NCBI GenBank assembly: GCA_008501765.1
Contig: QQUE01000020.1
Coordinates: 96,237 to 160,236 of the forward strand
Direction: 5' to 3'
Length of the DNA: 64,000 nt
From: Calditrichota bacterium
GTDB lineage: Bacteria > Zhuqueibacterota > Zhuqueibacteria > Zhuqueibacterales > Geothermadaptataceae
This document shows positions 9,996-18,447 of this stretch, in pieces. The notes beneath the pieces are model-generated. The model made no database searches, was not told the DNA's origin, and saw nothing but the letters and a program-made list of their open reading frames with translations. The position numbers and the translations under genes were made by a program. Position 1 is the first letter of the stretch. Each line of letters starts with the position of its first letter.

Positions 9996-10802
9996 AATTC
10001 CTCCCGTACTGAATGATACATTGAATATGGTTATTATATTTTGGTTTACATAATTATTGAATCAATCAGAGAAAGCTGAAATTTATATTTTTATTGCTAT
10101 GTACCAGTGTGAGGTGGTTGCAGTGCTGCTGACAATTTAAATGCTTCCTGTAATAACTTTGCATAAATATCTAGAAGCTTTTTAAAAGCTGATTCCAGTT
10201 CCATTTTTTTGGGGATAAATCGGATTATTGCGCCATACAACATACAATAAAGACATTAAAAAAAGCAAGCAATTTAAGTATGAATGAGGTTAGTGCTTAG
10301 TATTTAAGTACAAGTGCCCTTTTTAATTTAATGTTTTAAATTACTTAAATTATTTCTTTTAAGTCTGAAATATTTTATAAAAAACGGTGCTGATTTTTAT
10401 TAAAAATGGCAAAATATTTGTTATTATATTTTACCTGTTGCATAAATTTTTTTAACAATTTTTTAAAATAAAGAAGTTGAATTAAATAATATTATAATTT
10501 TTACTAAAATTGCACGACTATTATAAATTGTTATGTTTTTTCAATCCCGGTTTGCAGGGTTCATTTATCCACAGTTTTTGAGACGAACCTCCAATCTGAA
10601 ATAGAGTGAGCAACGAAAAAAAAACTTTTTTTCTCCATTTTATCATACTAAATTTGTCCTATTTAAATGCTCAGCTATTCCAATGCTGGCAGGAAATATA
10701 TCTGAGCAAAAATCTGTTGCTGTTTGGGATTAATACAGTCAATATACTTCGCTCACTGTAATAAAATGCCCACAATTGTGAAAATAAAAGGTATTGTTAA
10801 AT
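9996..10802. other. Very AT-rich divergent intergenic region, no gene seen
   Basis: About 800 bp between the divergent TonB receptor and mnmA genes. It is strongly AT-rich from about 10200 to 10660 and has stop codons in all frames. It must contain both promoters, but I cannot assign a convincing -35/-10 pair. No riboswitch core was recognised. One isolated TTATCCACA (about 10567) matches a DnaA-box consensus by itself and is not evidence of an origin. Confidence 0.5.
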
Positions 10803-11855
10803 ATGAAAATAGCTGTTCTTCTGTCTGGCGGTGTTGATAGTTCCGTAGCGTTAAATTTAGCACTTGCAAATGGAGCAAACGAAGTCTCTGCGTTTTATCT
10901 TAAAATCTGGCTCGAAGATGAACTGCAGTATCTTGGCGATTGCCCCTGGGAAGATGATTTGCATTATGCGCGCGCCGTGTGTGAAAACGCCGGGGTGGAT
11001 TTGCATGTGGTTCCTTTGCAAGAACAATACTACAATAAAGTCGTTGAGCACACAATTAGGGAGCTCAAAAGCGGCCGCACACCCAGCCCGGATATTCTCT
11101 GCAATCAACGTATAAAATTTGGTGAATTCATAAATTCCATCGATCCTGATTTTGATAAAATTGTATCCGGACATTATGCCCAAATTGAAGAAAAAAATGG
11201 CAATTTCCTGCTTAAACGCTCTCCTGATCCTGTGAAGGATCAAACTTATTTTTTATCCTATCTGGATCAAAAACAGCTCAGCCGGGCCTGGTTTCCCATT
11301 GGTGGTCTGCATAAATCTGAAGTGCGGGATTTGGCGCAACGGTTTGATCTACCCAATAAAGAACGCAAGGACAGCCAGGGCATTTGTTTTCTGGGCAAAA
11401 TCAAATATCCGGAGTTTGTGAAATTTCATCTCGGAGAAAAAAAAGGCGACATCGTCGAGCTGAATTCCAATAAAATTCTCGGGCAACACAATGGATTTTG
11501 GTTTCACACAATTGGCCAAAGACAAGGACTGGGACTTTCCGGTGGGCCGTGGTTTGTGGTGCAGAAGGATTGCGAAAAAAATATAATTTACATATCGCAT
11601 AAAAAGGATTTTCAAACGCAGGCGCGAAGAAATTTTATCGTCAATAATGCAAACTGGATTCCCGCGCTCCCCGTCAAAACTGAACTCACAACCAAGTTGC
11701 GCCACGGCCCTCGGCTGGAACCGTGCCGGATTGAAATATTATCTAGACAGCGTGTTGCCGTTGAATTAGCGGAGGAAGATCAGGGTATTGCCCCCGGACA
11801 ATATGCAATTTTTTATGATGGAGAATATTGCCTCGGTGGCGGAGTGATTGAATAA
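10803..11855 (+). CDS. mnmA: tRNA-specific 2-thiouridylase
   Basis: 350 residues, the normal length. MnmA puts sulfur on the wobble uridine (s2U34) of tRNA Lys, Glu and Gln, with ATP and a persulfide donor, in the cytoplasm. Seen in order: PP-loop SGGVDSS (residues about 7-13), the catalytic cysteine in PDILCNQRIKFGEF, DQTYFLS, the second cysteine in KDSQGICFLGK, and TIGQRQGLGL of the central domain. A C-terminal beta-barrel ends in GQYAIFYDGEYCLGGGVIE. I took the ATG at 10803, which has AAAAGG upstream; an in-frame TTG lies at 10794. The acetyltransferase follows 88 bp downstream and may be co-transcribed. Confidence 0.96.
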   Translation: MKIAVLLSGGVDSSVALNLALANGANEVSAFYLKIWLEDELQYLGDCPWEDDLHYARAVCENAGVDLHVVPLQEQYYNKVVEHTIRELKSGRTPSPDILCNQRIKFGEFINSIDPDFDKIVSGHYAQIEEKNGNFLLKRSPDPVKDQTYFLSYLDQKQLSRAWFPIGGLHKSEVRDLAQRFDLPNKERKDSQGICFLGKIKYPEFVKFHLGEKKGDIVELNSNKILGQHNGFWFHTIGQRQGLGLSGGPWFVVQKDCEKNIIYISHKKDFQTQARRNFIVNNANWIPALPVKTELTTKLRHGPRLEPCRIEILSRQRVAVELAEEDQGIAPGQYAIFYDGEYCLGGGVIE

Positions 11856-11943
11856 TTTTAAGGAATAGCAGAAAATACCCAGCTTAAAGACTTGGAAAAT
11901 ATCAGAAATTACCGGGAGGGAAGTCATCGTTAAAATCCGCAAT

Positions 11944-12774
11944 ATGCTGTTGTCTGATATTGATTTCGCCTATGCTTGTATTCTACAGGAAGGATGGGAT
12001 GGCGAAAATAAATCGGCTCTGCAAGGAATGTTCGAATTTGGACCCGAAGGCTGTTTTTTGCTTGAAGAACGAGGAGTCCGGGTGGGTGTTTGTGTGGCCG
12101 TCAAATACGCGCATAGCGGTTTTATTGGTGATTTAATCGTTCTCAATGAATTTCGTGGTAAAGGGTATGGAACGCAGCTTTTCCAGCATTCTGTCAATTA
12201 CATGGAGAGTCAGGGAATCACAAACTTGTATCTCGATGCTGCGCTTGCCGCCGTACCAATTTATGAGCGCGAAGGATTTCGGACTGTCGACAGGTCGTTG
12301 CGGTTTATCGGCACCGTCCCAGGCAAACCCCATGCGCATGTGCGTCCGTTTCAGCCGACAGATTTGCGGCAAATAATTACCATGGATAGAAAATATTTTG
12401 GTGATGACAGAAGTTTCTTTTTAACCAGAAACGGCACATTTTATCCGGAATATTGTTTTGTCTTTGAAAAAAATGATGCCATTGGCGGCTTTATAATGGG
12501 GCATCCCGGGATTGGTGTTTTAACTGTTGGCCCCTGGGTTGTTTGGGATGAAACAGTCGATCCTTGGCAGCTTTTGGAAAGCCTTGTTCATTATTATGGG
12601 GATAAACCACTACGAATTGGTGCGCTGGAAAAACATCAAAATACGGTTGCTCGCCTACGTAACTCAACATCATTTCGGGAAAGAGTGCCGTGTTTGCGCA
12701 TGGTTTTGGGCAGCACCGAAAATGTAGGCAGCCATCCGGCATTGATTTCCATCGGCTCCGGGGCAAAGGGGTAA
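11944..12774 (+). CDS. GNAT-family N-acetyltransferase, tandem-domain type
   Basis: 276 residues from the first ATG. The acetyl-CoA pyrophosphate-binding motif of GNAT enzymes is clear (LNEFRGKGYGTQLFQ, about 68-82), followed by IYEREGF. The second half (from about 140, HVRPFQPTDLRQI) begins like another GNAT fold but lacks its own clear Q/RxxGxG/A, matching two-domain GNAT proteins of this size. Substrate unknown. Start problem: GGGAGGG at 11914-11920 is 23 nt from this ATG but 5 nt from an in-frame ATC (11926), and the extra residues (IVKIRN) would complete the usual first beta strand, so translation may begin at a non-canonical codon. Confidence 0.75.
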   Translation: MLLSDIDFAYACILQEGWDGENKSALQGMFEFGPEGCFLLEERGVRVGVCVAVKYAHSGFIGDLIVLNEFRGKGYGTQLFQHSVNYMESQGITNLYLDAALAAVPIYEREGFRTVDRSLRFIGTVPGKPHAHVRPFQPTDLRQIITMDRKYFGDDRSFFLTRNGTFYPEYCFVFEKNDAIGGFIMGHPGIGVLTVGPWVVWDETVDPWQLLESLVHYYGDKPLRIGALEKHQNTVARLRNSTSFRERVPCLRMVLGSTENVGSHPALISIGSGAKG

Positions 12775-12976
12775 AACACACTCGACTCATTATCGGTTTT
12801 CATTTTGGAACATTCACGCCAATCTTTTTTCATTCCTGAAAAGAATTCAACATAATTTTATCTGAAAAAACTCGGTTTTACTATTAAAATACTTAAAACC
12901 AAATTTGGTTTTATTTTTGCTGTCAGTAGTCCAAATTCTTATCAATGAATTATTATTAAGACCGAAGGCGCTTTTA

Positions 12977-14584
12977 ATGCAGTGGTTATTCCGAAAATCA
13001 AAATGGATTCATAAATATATCGGGCTGATTCTCGTGCTTTTTCTCATATGGATGAGTGTGAGCGGAATTTTGATGAATCACCCAAATCTCATTTCAGGCT
13101 TATCAGTCCCCAAATGGCTGGTTCCGTCGCCATACCATATTGAGAACTGGAGCCGAAGTGCCCTAATTAAGTTGGTTTATTCGAGCCAAAATCCACAAAC
13201 CGCCTACGGTTGCGGCAAGCAGGGCATTTGGAAAAGTGAAGATGGCGGGCGCAGTTTTGCCCCGATGATGGCCGGATTGCCGGAGTCCCGGTTTTATCGA
13301 AAAACCTATGATCTGCTGTTGCTTGAAAGTAGCCATAATCAGTTAATCGCAGCGACGCACAATGGCTTGTTTAGTTGCGATCTGGCAACGGAACAATGGC
13401 GGCCTCTAATAATAGCGGATGAGAAATTTGTCAAACTCCAGCAGGTGAAAAATTCAGTTCTGGCTTTCAGTCAGTCCAATATTTACCAGGCTTCCCTCGA
13501 AAACAGCTCTCTGGATTTTAAACGAATCGAGGCCCGGCGCGATGAACCTGAAAGCCGGGTTTCACTGGTCAAATTATTTTTTGATGTTCACTATGGCAAA
13601 GCCTGGGGATTGCCGGGATTATTGTTTTTCGATTTCCTGGGGCTGGTCATTTTCTTCCTCAGTATATCCGCATTTTACGCCTGGTTTTTTCCCTGGAAAC
13701 GGAAAAGAGAGACCCGAAAGATCAAAAAAGCATCAAGCAGGAAAACACGTTTGCTATTCAAATACATGCTCAAATATCATTTGAAGATTGGTATTTGGGT
13801 TGCGGTTTTCATGCTGATAATTGGTGGAACGGGCCTTTTTATGCGGCCGCCACTCTTGGCCGTTTTGGCCGGATCATCGATTCCGAAATCCTATTATCCG
13901 GGTTTCTTGCCAGACAATCCCTGGGATCATAAAATTCACAATGCAGTTTATGATGAAAAATCAGGCAGTATAATTATCGATGCTGAAGATGGACTCTGGC
14001 AGGCGCCGGATGATTTCTCACAACCATTCCAAAAACTCGAACTTGAGGTGCCGATTTTTGTCATGGGGTCGACAGTGCTGGCGCCATACAAAAAGGAAGA
14101 TTTATTAATCGGTTCTTTTTCGGGGTTGTTCCACTGGCAGCGGCAATCGGAAAAAGCTTTCAGTTTGCGCAATGGCAAAGCAGTGAATGATGTCTCCAGA
14201 GTTCGGCCTTCAAAATTTATGGTTACCGGCTATATTCGCACACCGGATGGCCGTGAATTTATGAACACACATGAGCAGGGAATTATCCCAATCAACGGAG
14301 CCGATCGCGGAGAATTGTTTCAGCAGCCCGCAGAGATTACCTCAGGATTTCGCATGCCCTTATGGAATTATTTATTTGAAATTCACAATGCACGCTTCTT
14401 CAAAAGCTGGATTGGTGCCTTGAATATTTTGGTGGTGCCGTTGGGATCAGTACTTTTTATACTGATCATTTTTTCAGGAATTTATGACTGGTTCTACTTG
14501 AAAATAGTGCGGCGGAAAAAGCCTGTTTTTGAACCGGAAGAACAAAAGATGGGTGAATTGGAATTGGGAGTTGAGTCGGCTTAA
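12977..14584 (+). CDS. PepSY-associated transmembrane protein with a periplasmic Asp-box segment
   Basis: 535 residues. Residues 5-33 (KSKWIHKYIGLILVLFLIWM) form the first helix of the PepSY-TM family, with SVSGILMNHP following. Further helices lie near 220-242, 272-293 and 478-503, a four-helix arrangement. The large loop between helices 1 and 2 contains IWKSEDGGRSFAPM, a match to the Asp-box (SxDxGxxF) of BNR beta-propellers, and IYQASLENSS-like strands, suggesting a periplasmic propeller-like part. Family members are often linked to metal or haem reduction; no direct evidence is present here. ATG 12977 follows GAAGGCG; an upstream TTG at 12905 is less likely. Confidence 0.75.
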   Translation: MQWLFRKSKWIHKYIGLILVLFLIWMSVSGILMNHPNLISGLSVPKWLVPSPYHIENWSRSALIKLVYSSQNPQTAYGCGKQGIWKSEDGGRSFAPMMAGLPESRFYRKTYDLLLLESSHNQLIAATHNGLFSCDLATEQWRPLIIADEKFVKLQQVKNSVLAFSQSNIYQASLENSSLDFKRIEARRDEPESRVSLVKLFFDVHYGKAWGLPGLLFFDFLGLVIFFLSISAFYAWFFPWKRKRETRKIKKASSRKTRLLFKYMLKYHLKIGIWVAVFMLIIGGTGLFMRPPLLAVLAGSSIPKSYYPGFLPDNPWDHKIHNAVYDEKSGSIIIDAEDGLWQAPDDFSQPFQKLELEVPIFVMGSTVLAPYKKEDLLIGSFSGLFHWQRQSEKAFSLRNGKAVNDVSRVRPSKFMVTGYIRTPDGREFMNTHEQGIIPINGADRGELFQQPAEITSGFRMPLWNYLFEIHNARFFKSWIGALNILVVPLGSVLFILIIFSGIYDWFYLKIVRRKKPVFEPEEQKMGELELGVESA

Positions 14585-14683
14585 GTGAAAATTGGAATCT
14601 CCTCCCTTTCGCTTGTTCGTTGAGTCATATTCCTGAACCCGCAATCTGTGTGGGAGTTAAAAGATGACAATATTTCCTGGTAA

Positions 14684-14917
14684 CTAAGATGTCATTAATT
14701 CTTCAGCAGAATAATAAAAATGTCCATTTTCATTGATATAGTTTTTGTTGTTCTGAACAACGTAGGTCATCATTTTTTCGATGATATTCGGTGTCAATTG
14801 AATGCCTTGCTGTGACAACATTTCGGAAATTTTCTGCGGCGAAAGAGCTTTCTCTCGGGATGATGCCCGGAAACGCACAGGATAACAGATCATCCTGATC
14901 ATATCCAGTTGTTTCAT
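14684..14917 (-). CDS. Small conserved-looking hypothetical protein
   Basis: 77 residues starting MKQLDMIRMICYPVRF. AAAAAGGAACCACGC precedes the ATG at 14917, a good ribosome site; an in-frame start at 14950 lies before it. The sequence contains LSPQKISEMLSQQGIQLTPNIIEKMMTYV, which reads as two helices with a helix-turn-helix-like spacing, but I do not recognise the family. It is cytoplasmic and basic. It lies between convergent genes, and its stop is 100 bp beyond the PepSY gene end. Real gene status is likely because of the RBS, but function is unknown. Confidence 0.5.
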   Translation of the reverse strand: MKQLDMIRMICYPVRFRASSREKALSPQKISEMLSQQGIQLTPNIIEKMMTYVVQNNKNYINENGHFYYSAEELMTS

Positions 14918-15141
14918 GCGTGGTTCCTTTTTAAAAGAAAAGTTAATCATGTGAGTTGAATACTATTCTTTTATACTTAAAACCCGGTCTTTTTCGGAAA
15001 ATTGTAACAATTAATTTAAATCTATTTATGATGGCACCACGCAGATGGGGTGGGGCGGTAAAAAATTAACACAGAATTAGTCCGTTTTCCAATTTTGGGA
15101 CTTGGAATTGATACCTAAAATCTCGCATTCATTACCGGAAA

Positions 15142-15183
15142 TAAAAAAAGAGGCATCACAAAAGTGGTACCTCTTTTTTTTTA
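15142..15183. terminator. Terminator downstream of the SSS symporter gene
   Basis: AAAGAGGCATCAC / GTGGTACCTCTTT imperfect hairpin with A run on the left and T run on the right. It lies 22 bp beyond the stop of the minus-strand symporter and could act on both strands. Confidence 0.8.
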
Positions 15184-15204
15184 GCAAATTCTATAGTTTG
15201 AATT

Positions 15205-16842
15205 CTACCAGAATACGGTATAAAGTACCGCAGCTATGATCAGAATCACGTAAGATGTCACATTGAATACAGAATCCGTGCGAAACGTTTTTGCCGTCAG
15301 CGGGATACCTTTTGGGTCGTCATCATTTTCGGATGTTGTCATGCTAACACCGGCAATGATAACCATTGTGATGGTGAGTGTGTAAAACATTTGGTCGATA
15401 AACGGCAAATCCACAATTGTTGTTTTTAAAAACAACGCGACCAAAATTGAACTGAGAACACCGACAATCGCGGCTTTATTGGTGGTCTTTTTCCAAAATA
15501 ATCCCATTAAAAAGACAGCGAGAATTCCCGGGCTCACCAAGCCGGTGTATTCCTGAATGTACTGAAACATTTGTGGAATATTTCCCATGACCGGCGCCAT
15601 TAAAATAGCGATAACAAGGGCGATACCGGCCGTGATTCGTGCTGCATTTACCAGATGGTGCTCCGAAGCATCTTTTTTCAAATACGGTTTGTAAATATCC
15701 ATTGTAAAAATTGTCGAAGTCGAGTTCAGCATCGATGCCAGCGACGAAACAATAGCCGCTGTAAGCGCAGCTAATACCAATCCTTTGAGTCCAGTCGGGA
15801 TGAAAACGCTGATAAGCCATGGGTAGGCTTTGTCATTATTTAAACTGCCGTCCGCTTTAAGAAATGCCTCTTTTACTCCGTCGATGACCGCAGTTCCTTC
15901 TGGTTGGTCAAACATAACAAATGCAACGATGCCGGGAATAACAACGATCAATGGAATGATCAGTTTAAGAAATGCAGCAAAAGCGATCCCTTTTTGCGCT
16001 TCGGCCAGCGATTTTGCTGCAAGTGTGCGTTGGATAATATATTGGTTAAAACCCCAGTAGTACAGGTTGGCGACCCACATGCCGCCGATCAGAACGGCTA
16101 TGCCGGGCAAATTAAAATACTCTGGATTTTCTCGCGAAATTATCATGTGAAATTTATCGCCGGCAGTATTGAAAATATGGCTCAATCCGTGGAAAACGCC
16201 GCCTTCGGGAGTAACATGATTTAAGGCGATAAACGAAGTAATTAATCCCCCGAGAATTAACAGGGCTACCTGTACGACGTCTGTCCACGCAACTGCGGCC
16301 AACCCACCGTAAAGTGAATAGGCTGCAGCGATGAATGCCAGCCCGAGAATAGCGTAAATTAACAGGCTGCCATCACCGGTGCCAATAATTGTATCAATGG
16401 CTTTTCCGCCGAGGAACAGGACAGATGTCAGGTTGACAAAAATGAACAACGCCACCCAAAATACGGCGAGGATCGTTTTTAAGTTTGTGCTGAAACGTTT
16501 TTCGATGAACTGAGGAATTGTATACAACTCTTTTTCGATAAAAATTGGCAGAAAAAACTTCCCGACAACAAGCAGAGTTATGGCCGCCATCCATTCATAG
16601 GAAGCGATTGCCAATCCCACGGCGAAACCGGAGCCGGACATGCCGATGAATTGTTCGGCAGAAATATTGGCCGCGATCAGTGACGATCCAACGGCCCACC
16701 ATGGCAGTGCTTTGCTGGCGAGAAAATAATCTCTTGAATCTTTTTCATGGCCTTTTTTCTCCCGCGAGACCCAAAGACCAAGGCCGACAATAAAAATGAT
16801 GTATCCGAAAAATACACCGTAATCAACTGTTGAAAAATTCAT
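15205..16842 (-). CDS. Sodium/solute symporter (SSS family, SGLT-like)
   Basis: 545 residues with about 14 hydrophobic helices. The N-terminus FSTVDYGVFFGYIIFIVGLGLWVSR and the segment RDYFLASKALPWWAVGSSLIAANISAEQFIGMSGSG are diagnostic of the sodium:solute symporter family. The latter covers TM1 and its Na+-site region. AAYSLYGGLAAVAWTDVVQ is the SSS signature, and GFNQYIIQRTLAAKS resembles SGLT-type sugar transporters. It probably imports a sugar with Na+ across the inner membrane; the sugar is unknown. The start at 16842 is preceded by GGAAGGATG; an upstream start at 16896 lacks support. Monocistronic, with a terminator at its end. Confidence 0.9.
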   Translation of the reverse strand: MNFSTVDYGVFFGYIIFIVGLGLWVSREKKGHEKDSRDYFLASKALPWWAVGSSLIAANISAEQFIGMSGSGFAVGLAIASYEWMAAITLLVVGKFFLPIFIEKELYTIPQFIEKRFSTNLKTILAVFWVALFIFVNLTSVLFLGGKAIDTIIGTGDGSLLIYAILGLAFIAAAYSLYGGLAAVAWTDVVQVALLILGGLITSFIALNHVTPEGGVFHGLSHIFNTAGDKFHMIISRENPEYFNLPGIAVLIGGMWVANLYYWGFNQYIIQRTLAAKSLAEAQKGIAFAAFLKLIIPLIVVIPGIVAFVMFDQPEGTAVIDGVKEAFLKADGSLNNDKAYPWLISVFIPTGLKGLVLAALTAAIVSSLASMLNSTSTIFTMDIYKPYLKKDASEHHLVNAARITAGIALVIAILMAPVMGNIPQMFQYIQEYTGLVSPGILAVFLMGLFWKKTTNKAAIVGVLSSILVALFLKTTIVDLPFIDQMFYTLTITMVIIAGVSMTTSENDDDPKGIPLTAKTFRTDSVFNVTSYVILIIAAVLYTVFW

Positions 16843-17309
16843 AAAACATCCTTCCATTGAATTATACATTCTGATATGCGCGTCGTCATTTTGCAATTAA
16901 TCCATATAATATATAAAGCATATCAGAGCAATGAGTGTGACAATTTATCATAAAAATACGCTGTTTTAAAAAATATTCATAACAAAGTTGGGCAGGGAAA
17001 TATATTTAACAGCGATAAAAAAAATGGATACCACAATTTAGAAATTTCCACCTGAATTTTGCTGCTTTAAGCATAAAAGTACCGGATGTTTTTCTATTCA
17101 TCGATCGTCAATAATAGTATCCGTCGAGGTGGATGGTCAAAATCATTGTATCGAAAATAACAAAAATTCCCATAAATGCAATACGTGAATTTTTAGGTCA
17201 AACAATCCTTAAAAACCTTATGAAGAAATTGAAGAATGACGGGGATTGTAGATTTTTTGCCGATCTCAAAAGAAGTGAGTGAAATTAAAAATTAATATGA
17301 AGGGTGCTT
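16843..17309. other. Divergent intergenic region, no gene seen
   Basis: 467 bp between the divergent symporter and hemerythrin genes. It is AT-rich and has no open frame with coding character. Promoters for both genes must lie here; I see no operator or riboswitch that I can name. Confidence 0.4.
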
Positions 17310-17717
17310 ATGTTACAATGGCACAGCATGTACGAAACCGGAGTGCAGGACATTGATATTCAGCACAAAAGATTATTCGAAATGATCAATGGCTTTGACA
17401 AATCTATTTCGGATAAATCTGCAGAGGGAATGATCGATGAATTTCTCACATTTTTAGGTGAATACATAAAAACGCATTTTGCATTTGAAGAACAATGCAT
17501 GGCGGAATTAATTTGTCCGGTTGCCGAGAAAAATGCGAATGCACACCAGAAATTTCTTGTAACTTACATGAATTATTATAATCGATTTAAGGATGAAGGA
17601 TACAGTGAGCAGCTTGCGAGAGAGTTGCATAAAACAGCCGAGGCCTGGCTGGTGAAACATATTTGCGGTATCGATGTGCATCTGAAATTCTGCGTTAAAA
17701 AAGGCGCCGCCGCCTGA
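17310..17717 (+). CDS. Bacteriohemerythrin
   Basis: 135 residues, the typical length of a stand-alone hemerythrin domain. It is a cytoplasmic non-haem di-iron O2-binding protein used for oxygen storage, delivery or sensing. Ligand positions are visible: His in DIQHKRLFEMIN, His and Glu in HFAFEEQCM, His in AHQKF, and His plus Asp in KHICGIDVHLK. One canonical position differs (FEEQCM in place of the usual FEEExM/H pattern), so the full ligand set should be checked against an alignment. GAAGG lies 6 nt before ATG 17310; a GTG at 17304 is in frame. It stands alone. Confidence 0.88.
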   Translation: MLQWHSMYETGVQDIDIQHKRLFEMINGFDKSISDKSAEGMIDEFLTFLGEYIKTHFAFEEQCMAELICPVAEKNANAHQKFLVTYMNYYNRFKDEGYSEQLARELHKTAEAWLVKHICGIDVHLKFCVKKGAAA

Positions 17718-18024
17718 TTCGTTCGATCTGGATTTGTATCCTCTTGATTTAATATCATTAAACAATATTTATAAATTTGATATAAAATATGGCGCTGTAT
17801 GTGTCAAAATTAAATTATTAACTCCGGATCATCGTCCGATTTCCAGCCTGTAAACTCAATTCCAATTTTTTTCTTGTATGTAAATATTATATTCCGTATC
17901 TACTAATAGTTTAGTTGTGTGACTATTTTTTTAATTATATTTTTATCCGGAAAATCCAGGATAAAATTTTTTTATTGTTAGCTCCTATAAATTTAGTTAT
18001 TTTCGGAAAATAATAGGAGGATGT
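17718..18024. other. Promoter region upstream of the blaI-like gene, no gene seen
   Basis: 307 bp, AT-rich. TAGGAGG at 18014-18020 is the ribosome site of the BlaI-like gene. CTACTAATAGTTTAGTTGTG (about 17899) has partial dyad character and could be an autoregulatory operator, but it lacks the clear TACA/TGTA halves of Bla/Mec operators. Confidence 0.35.
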
Positions 18025-18423
18025 ATGAACAAGATTAAAAAACTCTCCGTCATCGAAAGTGAGTTGATGGATTGTATTTGGAAAATGCCGCGCCGGGTGA
18101 CTGTGCGCGAAGTACATAGTAAGTTATATCCGCGAGGCGAAAAGGCGTACACAACGGTGCAAACGACGTTGAATATTCTTGTCGATAAAAAGTTTTTGCG
18201 CAAACAAAAAATCGGCATGGTCAATTTTTACACCGTAAAAGTGCGCCGAGAAGAAGCGATGAAAAATGAGACGAAAAGTTTGGTCTCCAGTATTTTTCAT
18301 GGTTCATTTGGCGCTTTGGCGACGCATTTGATTCAGTCGGGCGAATTGTCGTCGAAAGAGCTTGACGAGATCAAGGCACTCATTGAGCAGCAAGAAAAAA
18401 ATGAAGAGCAACAAAAGAAATAA
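18025..18423 (+). CDS. BlaI/MecI-family transcriptional repressor
   Basis: 132 residues. The winged-helix domain occupies residues about 8-75: LSVIESELMDCIWKMPRRVTVREVHSKL is the family start (ES.LM..LW), and GEKAYTTVQTTLNILVDKKFLRKQKIG covers the recognition helix and wing. The C-terminal 50 residues form the dimer region. In this family the repressor is removed when the partner BlaR1-type membrane protease is triggered. The partner is the next gene, 24 bp downstream. AGGAGG lies close to the ATG. Its targets are probably its own operon and possibly the TonB receptor locus further downstream; the latter is only inferred. Confidence 0.9.
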   Translation: MNKIKKLSVIESELMDCIWKMPRRVTVREVHSKLYPRGEKAYTTVQTTLNILVDKKFLRKQKIGMVNFYTVKVRREEAMKNETKSLVSSIFHGSFGALATHLIQSGELSSKELDEIKALIEQQEKNEEQQKK

Positions 18424-18447
18424 CATGCACCTTTCCCCGGAGGTAAA

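Noticed and set aside
10567..10576. DnaA box or replication origin
   Set aside because: A single TTATCCACA in an AT-rich stretch; no box cluster and no dnaA, dnaN or gidA genes nearby.
17899..17925. BlaI operator
   Set aside because: Only partial dyad symmetry and no clear TACA/TGTA half-sites.
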